Of a DNA stretch of 64,000 nucleotides, positions 17,502-26,249 are shown in pieces; positions within the stretch are counted from its first letter, which is position 1; every line of letters starts with the position of its first letter. Source of the DNA: an uncultured Roseiflexaceae bacterium (GTDB lineage Bacteria; Chloroflexota; Chloroflexia; Chloroflexales; Roseiflexaceae); NCBI GenBank assembly GCA_937974195.1, contig CALJIC010000011.1, forward strand, positions 1 through 64,000, given 5' to 3'. A model generated the notes under the pieces. The model saw nothing but the letters and a program-made list of their open reading frames with translations, was not told the origin of the DNA and did no database searches. Both the position numbers and the translations under genes were made by a program.

Positions 17502-19403
17502 ATGCCGGAGAAGTACTATCAGGAGTACGGCCCGATCAGCCGGAGGCGCGCCCAAGGGCGCATGGCGCTCGACGATACGCCGCCTGAGCAGATCCCTCCG
17601 CAGCCCTCGCGGCCCCGCCCGCCGCGTCGCAGGCGCCGGCGGCGCGGGCTGCCGCTGCTGCCGCTGCTGATCCTGCTGCTGGTGGGCGCCGGCGCCTACT
17701 TCGCGCTGCCGTACGCCGGCACCGTGCTCGCCGGCGACCGGGTGATGACCGGCGTCTCGCTGCAGGGCGACTCGCTGGGCGGGCTCGATCGGGCGCAGCT
17801 CGACGCCCGCGTGCAGCAGCGCTACGCCGCCTTCCTCAGCCATCCGCTGACGATCAGCTTCGAGGGCCGCACCTGGACGCCGACCCTCGAGGAGCTCGGC
17901 GCGCACCTGAGCCTCGAGCAGGTCGCTGAGGAGGCGCTGGCCGCCGGGCGCCGCGGGGACATCGTGCGGCGCGTGGACGAGCTCTGGGCGCTGTACCGCG
18001 CCGGCGGCCTGGACGTCGCGCCGCGGCTCACGGTGGATGCGCGCGCCCTCCAGGCCTACCTCACCAGCATCGCCCGCGAGATCGAGCAGCCCCCGCAGGA
18101 CGCAGCCCTGAGCGTCGCGGCGGGCAAAGTCATCCCCACCCCCGCCCGCCAGGGGCGGCAGGTGCTGGTCGACGAGACCGCGGTGGAGGTGATGCGCAGC
18201 CTGCAGCGCCTCGCCCCCGGCGAGGTCGTCCTGCGCACCCGCATCCTCGAGCCTGCGCTGCCCGACGAGGGCATCGCCGGCGCCGTCGCCGACGCCCGCC
18301 GCATGCTCGCCGCGCCGCTGACCCTCAGCCAGGGCGAGCGCAGCTGGACCTGGGAGCCCGAGCGCATCGCCGAGCTGCTGGCGATCTCCGTCGAGGACGG
18401 CTACATGACGATCGATGTGGACCCGCAGCGCCTCGAGCGGGCGGTCGAGAAGCTCGCGCAGGTGGTCGACTCCCCGAGCGTCGAGCCGCGCGTCGCCTTC
18501 CGCGGCGAGCGGCTGCAGATCGTCGAGGAGGGCCACACCGGCCTGCGCCTGAAGCAGGATGAGGCTGCCGAGGCGATCCGCGCCGCGCTCAGAGCCGGCC
18601 AGCGCACCGTCGAGCTGCCGGTCGCCGAGGTGGAGCCGCAGATCACCGCCGAGACGCTGCCGGAGCTCGGCATCGTCGAGCTGGTCGCCGAGGGCAAGTC
18701 CAGCTTCGCCGGCTCGGCCCCTTACCGCGTCACCAACATCCTGGCCGGCGCCGCTCGCATGAACGGCGTGCTGATCGCCCCCGGCGAGGAGTTCTCCTTC
18801 AACACCCAGCTCGGCGCGGTGGACGAGGCGAACGGCTTCGTCCAGGGGTACGCCGTGATCGGTAACCGCACCCAGCTCGAGTGGGGCGGCGGGGTGTGCC
18901 AGGTCTCCACCACCGTGTTCCGCGCCGCCTTCTGGGCCGGCCTGCCGTTCACCGAACGCCACGCCCACCCGTTCTACATCTCGTGGTACGACGAGTACAG
19001 CTATCCCGACCAGGCCGGGCCGGGGATGGACGCGACGATCTACACCGGCGTGCAGGACCTCCGGTTCGTCAACGACACCGGGCACTGGCTGCTGATGGAG
19101 GCCGTGGCCGATGTCGACCGGCAGGTGCTCACCGTCCGGCTGTACGGCACCAAGCCCAACCGCACGGTCTCGATCGCCGGACCGACGATCGAGAACATCG
19201 TGGCGCCGCCCAGCCAGCCGGTGTATGTGAACGACCCGAGCCTGCCCGCCGGGACGGTGAAGCAGACCGACACCGCCCGGCGCGGGATGGACATCACCGT
19301 GTACCGCCTGATCGAGGTGGACGGTCAGCAGCGCCCGCCCGAGGCCTTCTTCACCCGCTTCAAGGCCTGGCCGAACGTCTTCGTCCGCGGCACCGGCACC
19401 TGA
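17502..19403 (+). CDS. VanW-family surface protein with peptidoglycan-binding-like domains
   Basis: About 633 residues. A basic proline-rich N-terminal tail (RPPRRRRRRRG near 40-48) precedes one transmembrane helix (49-70) that anchors the protein with its bulk outside. Residues 80-400 hold repeated domains of the putative peptidoglycan-binding type found ahead of VanW domains (phrases such as ISFEGRTWTPTLEELG and LSQGERSWTWEPERIAELL). The VanW domain is at about 400-600 with APGEEFSFN, GGGVCQVSTTVFRAAFWAGL and ERHAHPFYISWYD. The family is named after a vancomycin-resistance cluster but its biochemical role is unknown; a cell-envelope role is all that is supported. The ATG at 17502 follows CCGGAGTG. 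Downstream genes are probably separately transcribed. Confidence 0.88.
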   Translation: MPEKYYQEYGPISRRRAQGRMALDDTPPEQIPPQPSRPRPPRRRRRRRGLPLLPLLILLLVGAGAYFALPYAGTVLAGDRVMTGVSLQGDSLGGLDRAQLDARVQQRYAAFLSHPLTISFEGRTWTPTLEELGAHLSLEQVAEEALAAGRRGDIVRRVDELWALYRAGGLDVAPRLTVDARALQAYLTSIAREIEQPPQDAALSVAAGKVIPTPARQGRQVLVDETAVEVMRSLQRLAPGEVVLRTRILEPALPDEGIAGAVADARRMLAAPLTLSQGERSWTWEPERIAELLAISVEDGYMTIDVDPQRLERAVEKLAQVVDSPSVEPRVAFRGERLQIVEEGHTGLRLKQDEAAEAIRAALRAGQRTVELPVAEVEPQITAETLPELGIVELVAEGKSSFAGSAPYRVTNILAGAARMNGVLIAPGEEFSFNTQLGAVDEANGFVQGYAVIGNRTQLEWGGGVCQVSTTVFRAAFWAGLPFTERHAHPFYISWYDEYSYPDQAGPGMDATIYTGVQDLRFVNDTGHWLLMEAVADVDRQVLTVRLYGTKPNRTVSIAGPTIENIVAPPSQPVYVNDPSLPAGTVKQTDTARRGMDITVYRLIEVDGQQRPPEAFFTRFKAWPNVFVRGTGT

Positions 19404-19618
19404 TCGGCGCGGCTGGGCGAAAGATCTCCCGCTCAGGCGATGCTACCCAGTAGGCGTCTTGCCCGCTCGGCAGACGGATCGCCGTGGCGAGCCGTCCGCG
19501 CAGGCGCTCCGCCGGGTGGCCTGGCCCTCCCGCACCCCGCCGGACGCCCGCCACGGGCGCTTTCTTCCCCCGCTCTACGGTGACGTAGCCGCCGCAGGGC
19601 GGGGGCCGGAAACGAACC

Positions 19619-20890
19619 ATGAGCGAAGCGAAAGAATACTTCTCCCTCGGCCTGACCTACTGGCCGCGCCGCGCCGCGTTCCGCATGTGGCAGAGGTACG
19701 ACCGCGGCGCCGTCCGCGAGGAGCTGGCCCACATCGCCGCGCTCGGCTGCGACACGGTGCGGCTCTGCCTGCTCTGGGAGGATTTCCAGCCCGGTGCGGA
19801 GCGCCTCAACACCAGGGCGATGCGCTATCTGGAGCACGCGCTGGACATGGCGCACGCCGCCGGGCTGCGTGTCGTCCTGGCTCTGTTCCCGGTCGCGGTC
19901 GGCGGCGCGCTCTACGTTCCCCACTGGCTCAACGGCCCCGACGTCGCGCGGGCGCTGCGCCGCGCTAGCCGCGAGCGGGCGCTGGTCGTCGTGCGCCCGC
20001 CCGGCCTGGCGCCGGTGCTCACCGGCGCCGGGTACCGCCCGGCCCAGGCCGGCGATCTCTTCAGCGAGGAGTCGGCGCTGGAGGCCCAGCACTACCTGGT
20101 GCGCGAGACGGTCGGCTACTTCGGCTCCCACCCCGCCGCCTGGGCCTGGCAGCTGGGCGAAGGCTTCGAGCGCGTCCACCGCCCCGCCTCCCAGGAAGCG
20201 GTGCGCGCCTGGTTCAGCGCCGTGGCCGAGGAGGCGCGCAGGCAGCACCCCACCGTGCGCCTGATCGGCGTCACGTCGCTCCGCGGCCTCGAGCTGCGCG
20301 CGGGCCCGCGCCCGGATGACCTGGCCGAGATGTGCGACCTCGTGGGGGTCGCCGCCGATCCGCAGGAGCTGCCGGCCGATCAGCAGCGGCGGCACACGAA
20401 CTACCCCGCCTTCCTCCACACGCTGGTCGCGGGGCTCGCCGGCCGCCGCGCGATCGTCACCAGCCTCGGCCTGCCCGGGGCCGCCGACGCGCCCGGCTGG
20501 ACCGAGGACCAGAGCTACGGGAAGCGGCTGCGCGTCTTCATCGGCGACGAGTCGCAGCAGGCGAGCTACATCGATGTGGCCCTGGACCGGCTGTACCGCG
20601 ATGGCGCGGCCGGCGTGTGGCTGCCCGCCTACGCCGATTTCGCCGAGGAGCTGTGGCGCACCCCGCCGCTCGACCGCTCGCTGCGCTACCGGACGCTGGG
20701 GATCGTGGACGCGACCGGCCGCGAGAAGCCGGCTGCCGAAGCCCTGCGCTCCTTCGCCCGCAGCCTCGCGGACGCCGAGCGCAGCCAGCCGCACCCGCCG
20801 CCGCCCACGATGGACGCCGAGCGCTACTGGCACGACCCGCAGCGCCAGCTGCGCGAGCTCTGGCGAGAGTTCAACGCCCCTGCGGAGTAG
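19619..20890 (+). CDS. Glycoside-hydrolase-like TIM-barrel protein, probably catalytically altered
   Basis: 423 residues. The start FSLGLTYWPRRAAFRMWQRYDRGAV and VREELAHIAALGCDTVRLCLLWEDFQP are the first strands of a (beta/alpha)8 barrel as in GH5/GH42-like enzymes, and AAGLRVVLALFPV continues it. The fourth-strand position where these families carry Asn-Glu reads WAWQLGEGFERVHRP near residue 180, and the seventh-strand position that should hold the nucleophile glutamate reads IVTSLGLPGAAD near 280. It has no signal peptide. Thus it is a clear structural relative, but I cannot place two catalytic acids, so hydrolase activity is doubtful. The 215 bases before it hold no gene. It is followed by upp. 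Confidence 0.6.
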   Translation: MSEAKEYFSLGLTYWPRRAAFRMWQRYDRGAVREELAHIAALGCDTVRLCLLWEDFQPGAERLNTRAMRYLEHALDMAHAAGLRVVLALFPVAVGGALYVPHWLNGPDVARALRRASRERALVVVRPPGLAPVLTGAGYRPAQAGDLFSEESALEAQHYLVRETVGYFGSHPAAWAWQLGEGFERVHRPASQEAVRAWFSAVAEEARRQHPTVRLIGVTSLRGLELRAGPRPDDLAEMCDLVGVAADPQELPADQQRRHTNYPAFLHTLVAGLAGRRAIVTSLGLPGAADAPGWTEDQSYGKRLRVFIGDESQQASYIDVALDRLYRDGAAGVWLPAYADFAEELWRTPPLDRSLRYRTLGIVDATGREKPAAEALRSFARSLADAERSQPHPPPPTMDAERYWHDPQRQLRELWREFNAPAE

Positions 20891-20951
20891 CCCGCCGTCT
20901 CCAGCGAGGTGCGGGAGAGGCGCGCTCGCCCGAGCCGGGAGCGAGATCAGC

Positions 20952-20957
20952 TATAAT
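20952..20957 (+). promoter_or_regulatory. -10 element of upp
   Basis: A perfect TATAAT 52 bases upstream of the upp start; no good -35 at 16-18 bases and no TGn extension. Confidence 0.45.
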
Positions 20958-20980
20958 GGGACGCGGCCCGCTACCATGAG

Positions 20981-21008
20981 GCACCGAGGAGGCACCGAGG
21001 AGGCGCCG
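20981..21008 (+). repeat. Tandem ribosome-binding-site repeat before upp
   Basis: An 11-base unit GAGGAGGCACC/GAGGAGGCGCC is repeated directly before the upp ATG, preceded by a partial unit GAGGCACC. Each unit carries a perfect Shine-Dalgarno core, and only the last is at working distance. It may act as a standby site or be a slippage-prone tract. Confidence 0.6.
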
Positions 21009-21635
21009 ATGGCCGAAGTCCACGTCTCACAACACCCGCTGGTGCTCCACAAGCTCACGCTGCTGCGCCGCACCATCACCGAACCCAAGAAGTTCCGCGA
21101 GCTCGTGCGCGAGCTCTCGCAGTTCCTGCTCTACGAGGCCACGCTCGACCTGCCGCTCAGCCCGCTCGACGTCGAGACACCGCTCGCGCCCTACCGCGGG
21201 CACCGGATCGCCGAGCAGGTCGGCCTGGTGCCGATCCTGCGCGCCGGCATCGGCATGGTCGACCCGATCCTCGACCTGATCCCGACCGCGCACGTCTGGC
21301 ACCTCGGGCTCTACCGCGACCACGACACCCTCGCGCCGGTCACCTACTACAACAAGCTCCCGCCCCAGGTGGACGTGGACTTGTGCCTGGTGCTCGACCC
21401 CATGCTCGCCACCGGCGGCTCGGCCTGCGCCGCTGTGTCGATCCTGAAGGACTGGGGGGCGCGGCGCATCAAGTTCCTCGGCCTGATCGCCGCCCCCGAG
21501 GGTGTCCAGGCCCTCTCCACCGAGCACCCCGATGTGCCGATCCACCTCGCCGCCATCGACGAGCGCCTCAACGAGAAGGGCTACATCGTGCCCGGCCTCG
21601 GCGACGCCGGCGACCGCCAGTTCGGCACCGGGTAG
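21009..21635 (+). CDS. upp: Uracil phosphoribosyltransferase
   Basis: Salvage enzyme that joins uracil to PRPP giving UMP; cytosolic. 208 residues, identical in length to the E. coli protein. Landmarks: SQHPLVLHKLTLLRR at the start, PILRAGIGMVDPILDLIP near 76, the PRPP loop VLDPMLATGGSA near 128, and the uracil-binding tail IVPGLGDAGDRQFGTG at the C terminus. I set the start at 21009 since homologues begin two or three residues before this conserved segment and the GAGGAGGCGCCG site fits. The PRPP synthetase gene prs is at 41-42 kb, and cdd, another pyrimidine salvage gene, at 39 kb. Confidence 0.97.
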   Translation: MAEVHVSQHPLVLHKLTLLRRTITEPKKFRELVRELSQFLLYEATLDLPLSPLDVETPLAPYRGHRIAEQVGLVPILRAGIGMVDPILDLIPTAHVWHLGLYRDHDTLAPVTYYNKLPPQVDVDLCLVLDPMLATGGSACAAVSILKDWGARRIKFLGLIAAPEGVQALSTEHPDVPIHLAAIDERLNEKGYIVPGLGDAGDRQFGTG

Positions 21636-21652
21636 TCCTGACCAGGTGATAG

Positions 21653-21709
21653 GGCACGAGGTGATCCGCTGACACCCGAGCGTCTGAGGTGTGGCGATCA
21701 GCTCGTGCC
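21653..21709. terminator. Long hairpin between upp and the WecA-like gene
   Basis: GGCACGAG (21653-21660) pairs with CTCGTGCC (21702-21709), then TGATC with GATCA and ACACC with GGTGT inside. No T-run follows. Probably the end of the upp transcript. Confidence 0.5.
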
Positions 21710-21746
21710 AGCCCTGTCGCCTCGTCGCTGTCAGAGGCAGTAAGCT

Positions 21747-22874
21747 TTGCTACTAGGTCTCGCGCTCCTCGCGGCGTTCGGAATCGCGTTCACGGTCACC
21801 TTCCTGCTGGTGCCGAGGGTGATCCGCCTCGCAGAGCGGAAGGGGTGGGTCCAGCGCCCCGGCGGGCGGCGCAAGCACAGCCGCCCGACCCCCAACGTGG
21901 GCGGGATCGCGATCTACGTTGGGTTCGTCGCTGCCATCATCGCGTCCTTCGCGCTTGAGGGGCTCCACCCCGCGCTGCGCCGCACGCCCTTCGAGACGCT
22001 GCGCATTGGCCTGCTGCTCGCCGGGAGCACGCTGCTCTTCGTCGTCATGTGGCTGGACGACGTGCGCGAGCTGTCCTGGCTGCCCAAGTTCTGCGCCCAG
22101 TTCGCCGCCGGCCTGATCGCCGTCGGGCCGTACCTGTGGGAGCAGACGCGCCTGCCGGACGCGAGCGGTGAGCTCAGCGAGGCGCGCGGGATCCTGCTCA
22201 CCGCCTTCAACCTGCCGTACATCGGGCAGGTCAGCCTGTGGGAGATCAGCCCCTGGCTCACCATCCTCGCCACCGTCTTCTGGCTCGGCTGGATGACCAA
22301 CACCATCAACTGGGCCGACGGGCTGGACGGGCTGGCGGCGGGGGTCTCGTTCATCGCCGCGATGATGCTCGCGCTCCACGCCCTCACCATCAGGCCCGCG
22401 CCGCAGTACACCATCGCGCTGCTGCCGCTGGCGGTCGCCGGCGCCTGCCTGGCGTTCCTGGCGTACAACCTGCCGCCGGCGCGCATCTTCCTGGGCGGCG
22501 GCGCCGAGCTGCTCGGCTACGCGCTCGGCGTGTGCGCGATCATCGGCGGCGCCAAGCTCGCCACGGTGCTGCTGGTGCTCGGCGTGCCGATCCTGGACGT
22601 GGTCTGGCTGATCGTCTCGCGCACCGCCTCCGGCCACGCGCCGATGCGCGGCGGGCGCGACCACCTGCACCACCGGCTGCACGACATGGGCTACACGCCG
22701 CGCCAGATCGTGCTGTTCTACTACGCGCTGAGCGCCGGCTTCGGCCTGCTCGGCATCTCCGGCGCCAGCCCGGCCCTCAAGCTCGGCGCGCTGCTCGTGC
22801 TGCTCGGGATCGGCGCCGCCACCATTCTCTTCGCCGCCCGCCGCGCCCGCTCCCAGCCCCAGGACGCCCGCTGA
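21747..22874 (+). CDS. WecA/TagO/MraY-family glycosyl-1-phosphate transferase
   Basis: Polytopic membrane enzyme of 375 residues that moves a sugar-1-phosphate from a UDP-sugar to undecaprenyl phosphate, the first step of many surface polymers. Ten or so hydrophobic segments are visible. Key motifs: RKHSRPTPNVGGIAIY near 32, the Asp pair in WLDDVRELSWLPKF near 103, NTINWADGLDGLAAGVSF near 188, and the histidine-rich cytoplasmic loop GRDHLHHRLHDMGY near 307. These fit WecA/TagO (GlcNAc-1-P) better than MraY, because the HHxxH-type loop is that of WecA. It starts with TTG at 21747 after CAGAGG. No other surface-polymer genes are adjacent. Confidence 0.9.
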   Translation: MLLGLALLAAFGIAFTVTFLLVPRVIRLAERKGWVQRPGGRRKHSRPTPNVGGIAIYVGFVAAIIASFALEGLHPALRRTPFETLRIGLLLAGSTLLFVVMWLDDVRELSWLPKFCAQFAAGLIAVGPYLWEQTRLPDASGELSEARGILLTAFNLPYIGQVSLWEISPWLTILATVFWLGWMTNTINWADGLDGLAAGVSFIAAMMLALHALTIRPAPQYTIALLPLAVAGACLAFLAYNLPPARIFLGGGAELLGYALGVCAIIGGAKLATVLLVLGVPILDVVWLIVSRTASGHAPMRGGRDHLHHRLHDMGYTPRQIVLFYYALSAGFGLLGISGASPALKLGALLVLLGIGAATILFAARRARSQPQDAR

Positions 22875-22883
22875 GGCCAAGCG

Positions 22884-22950
22884 GCCCTCTCTGAGCGGCA
22901 GAAAAAGAGATGCGGAGGGCGAAGAACCGCCCTCCACACCTCACTCCACG
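22884..22950. repeat. Partial composite hairpin repeat (inverted)
   Basis: Read on the minus strand it gives GTGTGGAGGGCGG, CGCCCTCCGCATCTC, TTTTTCTGCCGCTCAGAGAGG: the same order of arms as the 44.2 kb copy. The nearby GGCGTACGCG (22954-22963) resembles the TTACGCGG motif beside other copies. It sits between two convergent genes. Confidence 0.5.
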
Positions 22951-22979
22951 GCGTACGCGATACCTGTTGCTGTCTCCCG

Positions 22980-24791
22980 CTACTTGCAGAACGTCAGCAG
23001 TAGGCTGTTGGTGTCGTCGTCGTTCTCGCCGTCGGTCAGGCGCCGCCGGGTGTCCAGCCACACCCGGTACGAGCAGCTCGCCCACGAGGAGATATCGAAG
23101 TGCAGCGTCCCGCTCCCGCCGCGCGCCGTCGAGCCGGCTGGGAGCGGCGGCACCACCGTGCCCGGCGCGTCGCCCGACGCGCTCTCGATCCGCACGCCCC
23201 AGCTCGCCAGCAGCTCGTGATCCACGCTGTAGAGCACGTCCAGGTCGGCGCTCAGCCCCGAGCAGGCGCCCGAGTCGCCGCTGATGAACTGCTGCAGGTT
23301 CAGCTCGCGCACCTCGATCCAGTTGTTCACGTGGATCTTCGCCAGGGTGTTGCTGTACGCAGCCGGCTCGCCCACCGGCCCGGCCTCGAAGATGAGCGCC
23401 GTGGCCCGGCCGTTCTTCGGGTCGGCCACCGGGTTGCCGGCCCCGCTCCCCGGCGCGCCGGCCACCGGGAGCACCTGCGTGGTGTTGAAGCGCATCAGCA
23501 CGCCGTTGATGCCGTCGTCCGAGAAGTTCTGGTCCACCGTCACCCAGCCGTCGCTGTCCGGCACGATCACGTGCGCCGGAACTGGCCCCCACGGCCCCGG
23601 GCTCACCGGCGCCGGCGTCGGGTCGGGGGTCGCGCCGCTGGCCTGCAGCCGCACGGTCTGGGTGGTCAGCACGAGGTTGTCATCGAACAGCTTCCAGTAG
23701 ATCGGCCGGTAGCCGATCACCGCGTCGCTCACCAGCGCGCCGGCGATCGGCGTTGGCGTCGGCTCGCCCTCAAGCTGGTAGAGGAACCGGTAGCGCATCG
23801 GCTTGGTTGGGTCGCCCGGCAGCGTCTTCGGGCAGAATCCCTTCAGCTTGAGCGCGCCGAAGAAGCCGTAGTCGGGCCCGCCGTGCCCCACCACCGCCGC
23901 CAGCGTCCTGCCGGTTGCGCTGCTGATGTCGCTGTAGATGTGGAAGTCGCCGACGTGCGTGAACCACGGCTGGTCGAAGGGCGGCGGCTCGTCGAAGTCC
24001 ACGCACAGGTCGACGCAGAAGCACGGCCCGGCGTTCTCCCGGTCGCTCGCCCGGCCGCGCGTCGGCGGCTCGTCGAGCAGCACCTGCCCGCCGCCGGTCT
24101 CCACGCGGAAGTACAGGTCCGGCCCGCCGAACCACTCGATGTTGATGAACGGCGAGAACGGCGTCTTCTTGAAGTCCGCGGCGCTGTAGTCGATGCGGAA
24201 CTTGCCCGCGCCGTCGGTCGTCGCCGCGCCCAAGGCGTCCGGCTGCGTCCAGTCCGCGTCGAAGGCGCTCACCTTTAGCCCGGCGATCGGCTCCTGCGTC
24301 TCGCAGCTGCGCACCGTGCCGCAGATCGTCCAGGCGCCGAAGCGGGCGCGGATCGCGCACCACAGCCGGAATGGGATGCAGTAATCCCACACCGCCAGGA
24401 AGCCGCCCTCGACCCTGCGCCACAGCGGCTGAAGCGTCGTGATCGTGAACTGGAGCGGCCGCGTCTCCTCCGCGCCGGCCTTCATCCGCGGCACGCTCGC
24501 GCAGTACACGTCCACCTCGAACGCCTCGCCAGCGTACTGCTCCCGCTCGCCCAGCTCGAAGCTGAAGCGGCCGTCGGCGTCAGTCTTCGTCTCGGCGATC
24601 AGCCGCCCGGCCTTGCCGCCCACGTCGTCATCGCTCAGGATGGCCGCCGTGTCCTTGGCGCTCGCCACCGCTAGCGCCGCGATGTTCTCGCCCTCCCGCA
24701 CCCGGTACAGCCGGACGATCACGTCCGACAGCACCTCGCGGCAGTCCGTGCAGATCAGTCCACACAGCTGGCCCTTAAAAACATGGCTCAT
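22980..24791 (-). CDS. Large protein of unknown function with transthyretin/carboxypeptidase-regulatory-like beta domains
   Basis: 603 residues, beta-rich, no signal peptide and no membrane helix. The N terminus has a CxxC pair (GLICTDCREVLSDVIVRLYR, residues 11-30). Two segments look like carboxypeptidase regulatory/transthyretin-like beta sandwiches: residues 5-100 (AETKTDADGRFSFEL) and about 155-230 (CGTVRSCETQEPIAGLKVSA then TTDGAGKFRIDYS). A cysteine cluster CFCVDLCVDFDEP follows near 260. The C-terminal 350 residues show no family I know but contain aromatic/Asp-rich strands and end in NSLLLTFCK. The ATG at 24789-24791 has a strong AGGAGG site. It is an isolated minus-strand gene between the WecA-like gene and the methyltransferase. 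Likely a structural or carbohydrate-binding protein; I would not name it further. Confidence 0.75.
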   Translation of the reverse strand: MSHVFKGQLCGLICTDCREVLSDVIVRLYRVREGENIAALAVASAKDTAAILSDDDVGGKAGRLIAETKTDADGRFSFELGEREQYAGEAFEVDVYCASVPRMKAGAEETRPLQFTITTLQPLWRRVEGGFLAVWDYCIPFRLWCAIRARFGAWTICGTVRSCETQEPIAGLKVSAFDADWTQPDALGAATTDGAGKFRIDYSAADFKKTPFSPFINIEWFGGPDLYFRVETGGGQVLLDEPPTRGRASDRENAGPCFCVDLCVDFDEPPPFDQPWFTHVGDFHIYSDISSATGRTLAAVVGHGGPDYGFFGALKLKGFCPKTLPGDPTKPMRYRFLYQLEGEPTPTPIAGALVSDAVIGYRPIYWKLFDDNLVLTTQTVRLQASGATPDPTPAPVSPGPWGPVPAHVIVPDSDGWVTVDQNFSDDGINGVLMRFNTTQVLPVAGAPGSGAGNPVADPKNGRATALIFEAGPVGEPAAYSNTLAKIHVNNWIEVRELNLQQFISGDSGACSGLSADLDVLYSVDHELLASWGVRIESASGDAPGTVVPPLPAGSTARGGSGTLHFDISSWASCSYRVWLDTRRRLTDGENDDDTNSLLLTFCK

Positions 24792-24976
24792 CGTGGTCCT
24801 CCTCACGGGTGTGATGTGTCGGTGCGCCGGCGTCGGGCGACCACATCGTCGCCCATTGCCCTGTCAAACGTCCACATCTCCCGCTTTCTTGGAGGCCACT
24901 CGAATATGTCAACTACTCCCCTTCGTAGCCATCACCAGCCTATCATCCTCCGCGCCCTCCGCGCCCTCCGTGGATC

Positions 24977-26152
24977 CTAGGGCACGAGCACCCGCCCCAC
25001 CACGAACTTCAGGTAGCGCCCCTCCGGGAACCCCGCCGGCACGGGGTGGTCGAGCGGCTGGCCGGCCTCGTGGATGATCTGCAGCCTGCGCCCGGCCTGC
25101 GCCCCGGCGGCCGCCAGCGCCTCCTTGAACGCCTCCGGCCCGACCTGGCTGGTGCAGCTCGCCGTCGCCAGCAGCCCGCCGGGTGCCACGCAGCGCATCC
25201 CCAGCGCGTTGAGCCTGGCGTAGGCTCGCTGCGCGGCGTAGCGGCTCTGCCGGCTCCTGGCGAAGCTCGGCGGGTCGAGGATCACCAGGTCGAACGTCCG
25301 CCCCTCCTTGGCGTAGGCCGCCAGCAGCTCGAAGCAGTCCGCCGTCACGAAGCTGTGCCGGCCCGCGTCCAGCCGGTTCAGGCGGATGTTCGCCTCCGCC
25401 GCCTGCGCCAGCCCCTTGCCGATGTCCGCGCTCACCACTTCGCTCGCGCCCCCGCGCAGCGCGTACAGCGAGAAGCCGCCGGTGTAGGCGAAGCAGTTCA
25501 GCACGGAGCGCCCCGCGCTCAGCCCCTCGACCGTGCGCCGGTTCTCGCGCTGGTCCAGGAACAGCCCGGTCTTCTGCCCGCCCTGCAGGTCGGCGTAGAA
25601 CTGCAGGCCGTGCTCCTCGATCACCAGGTCGGCCGGCGGCTGCTCGCCCCACAGGACCGACGCGCGGCGGGACGGGTCCTCCCCCGCCTGTCCCCGCGCA
25701 ACCACCCCCCGCAGGCCGGGGTCGCACGCCCGCATCTCGTCGACCACCGCCGCCAGCAGCGCCTCGACGCTGGCCGTGTACGTCTGAACGACCGCGTACG
25801 CGCCGTAGCGGTCCACGGTGATCCCCGGCAGCCCGTCTCCCTCGCCGAACAGCCAGCGGTAGGCGCTGCACCCGGCCTCTCGCAGCGGCGCCCGCAGCTC
25901 CCACGCCGCGCGCACCCGCCCGCGCACCAGACGCGCGTCCGGCGGGCCGTGCTCCGAGAACACCCGCACCGCGATCGGGCTCGCCGAGTCCCACAGGCCG
26001 TAGCCGGTCCAGCCGCCGCAGCGCAGCCGCACCGTGGCGCCCATCGGCAGCCGCAGGGACGGCGGCACGTGGTCGCGGTAGACCCACGGGTGCCCCTGCG
26101 CCAGGCGCTCCTTCAGGCTGCTGGGCAGGCGTATCTCCGGTAGTTTGGCCAT
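24977..26152 (-). CDS. Class I SAM-dependent rRNA methyltransferase, RlmI-like
   Basis: 391 residues. N-terminal PUA domain (GHPWVYRDHVPPSLRLPMGATVRL, residues 20-45), a central EEHD-type beta region (GDGLPGITVDRYG near 105) and a Rossmann methyltransferase domain. The SAM motif is VLNCFAYTGGFSLYALRGGASEVVSADI near 218, and motif IV is LVILDPPSFARSR near 288 with the catalytic cysteine of the 5-methylcytosine family in LATASCTSQV near 330. This matches RlmI, which methylates 23S rRNA (C1962 in E. coli); exact target is inferred by family. GGAGGAGC precedes the ATG. It is divergent from the next methyltransferase gene with a 97-base gap. Confidence 0.9.
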   Translation of the reverse strand: MAKLPEIRLPSSLKERLAQGHPWVYRDHVPPSLRLPMGATVRLRCGGWTGYGLWDSASPIAVRVFSEHGPPDARLVRGRVRAAWELRAPLREAGCSAYRWLFGEGDGLPGITVDRYGAYAVVQTYTASVEALLAAVVDEMRACDPGLRGVVARGQAGEDPSRRASVLWGEQPPADLVIEEHGLQFYADLQGGQKTGLFLDQRENRRTVEGLSAGRSVLNCFAYTGGFSLYALRGGASEVVSADIGKGLAQAAEANIRLNRLDAGRHSFVTADCFELLAAYAKEGRTFDLVILDPPSFARSRQSRYAAQRAYARLNALGMRCVAPGGLLATASCTSQVGPEAFKEALAAAGAQAGRRLQIIHEAGQPLDHPVPAGFPEGRYLKFVVGRVLVP

Positions 26153-26214
26153 CGCTCCTCCAGGTATCTTCTCGCGGCGGGCGCGGGCGATTCGGCCTTC
26201 CTCGCCTGCAGAGG

Positions 26215-26243
26215 TTGACGATCGCCCATGCTTGCTCTACGAT
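26215..26243 (+). promoter_or_regulatory. Promoter giving a leaderless methyltransferase mRNA
   Basis: TTGACG (26215-26220), 17-base spacer, TACGAT (26238-26243). The expected start, six to seven bases further, falls on the ATG at 26250. Confidence 0.7.
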
Positions 26244-26249
26244 GATTGT

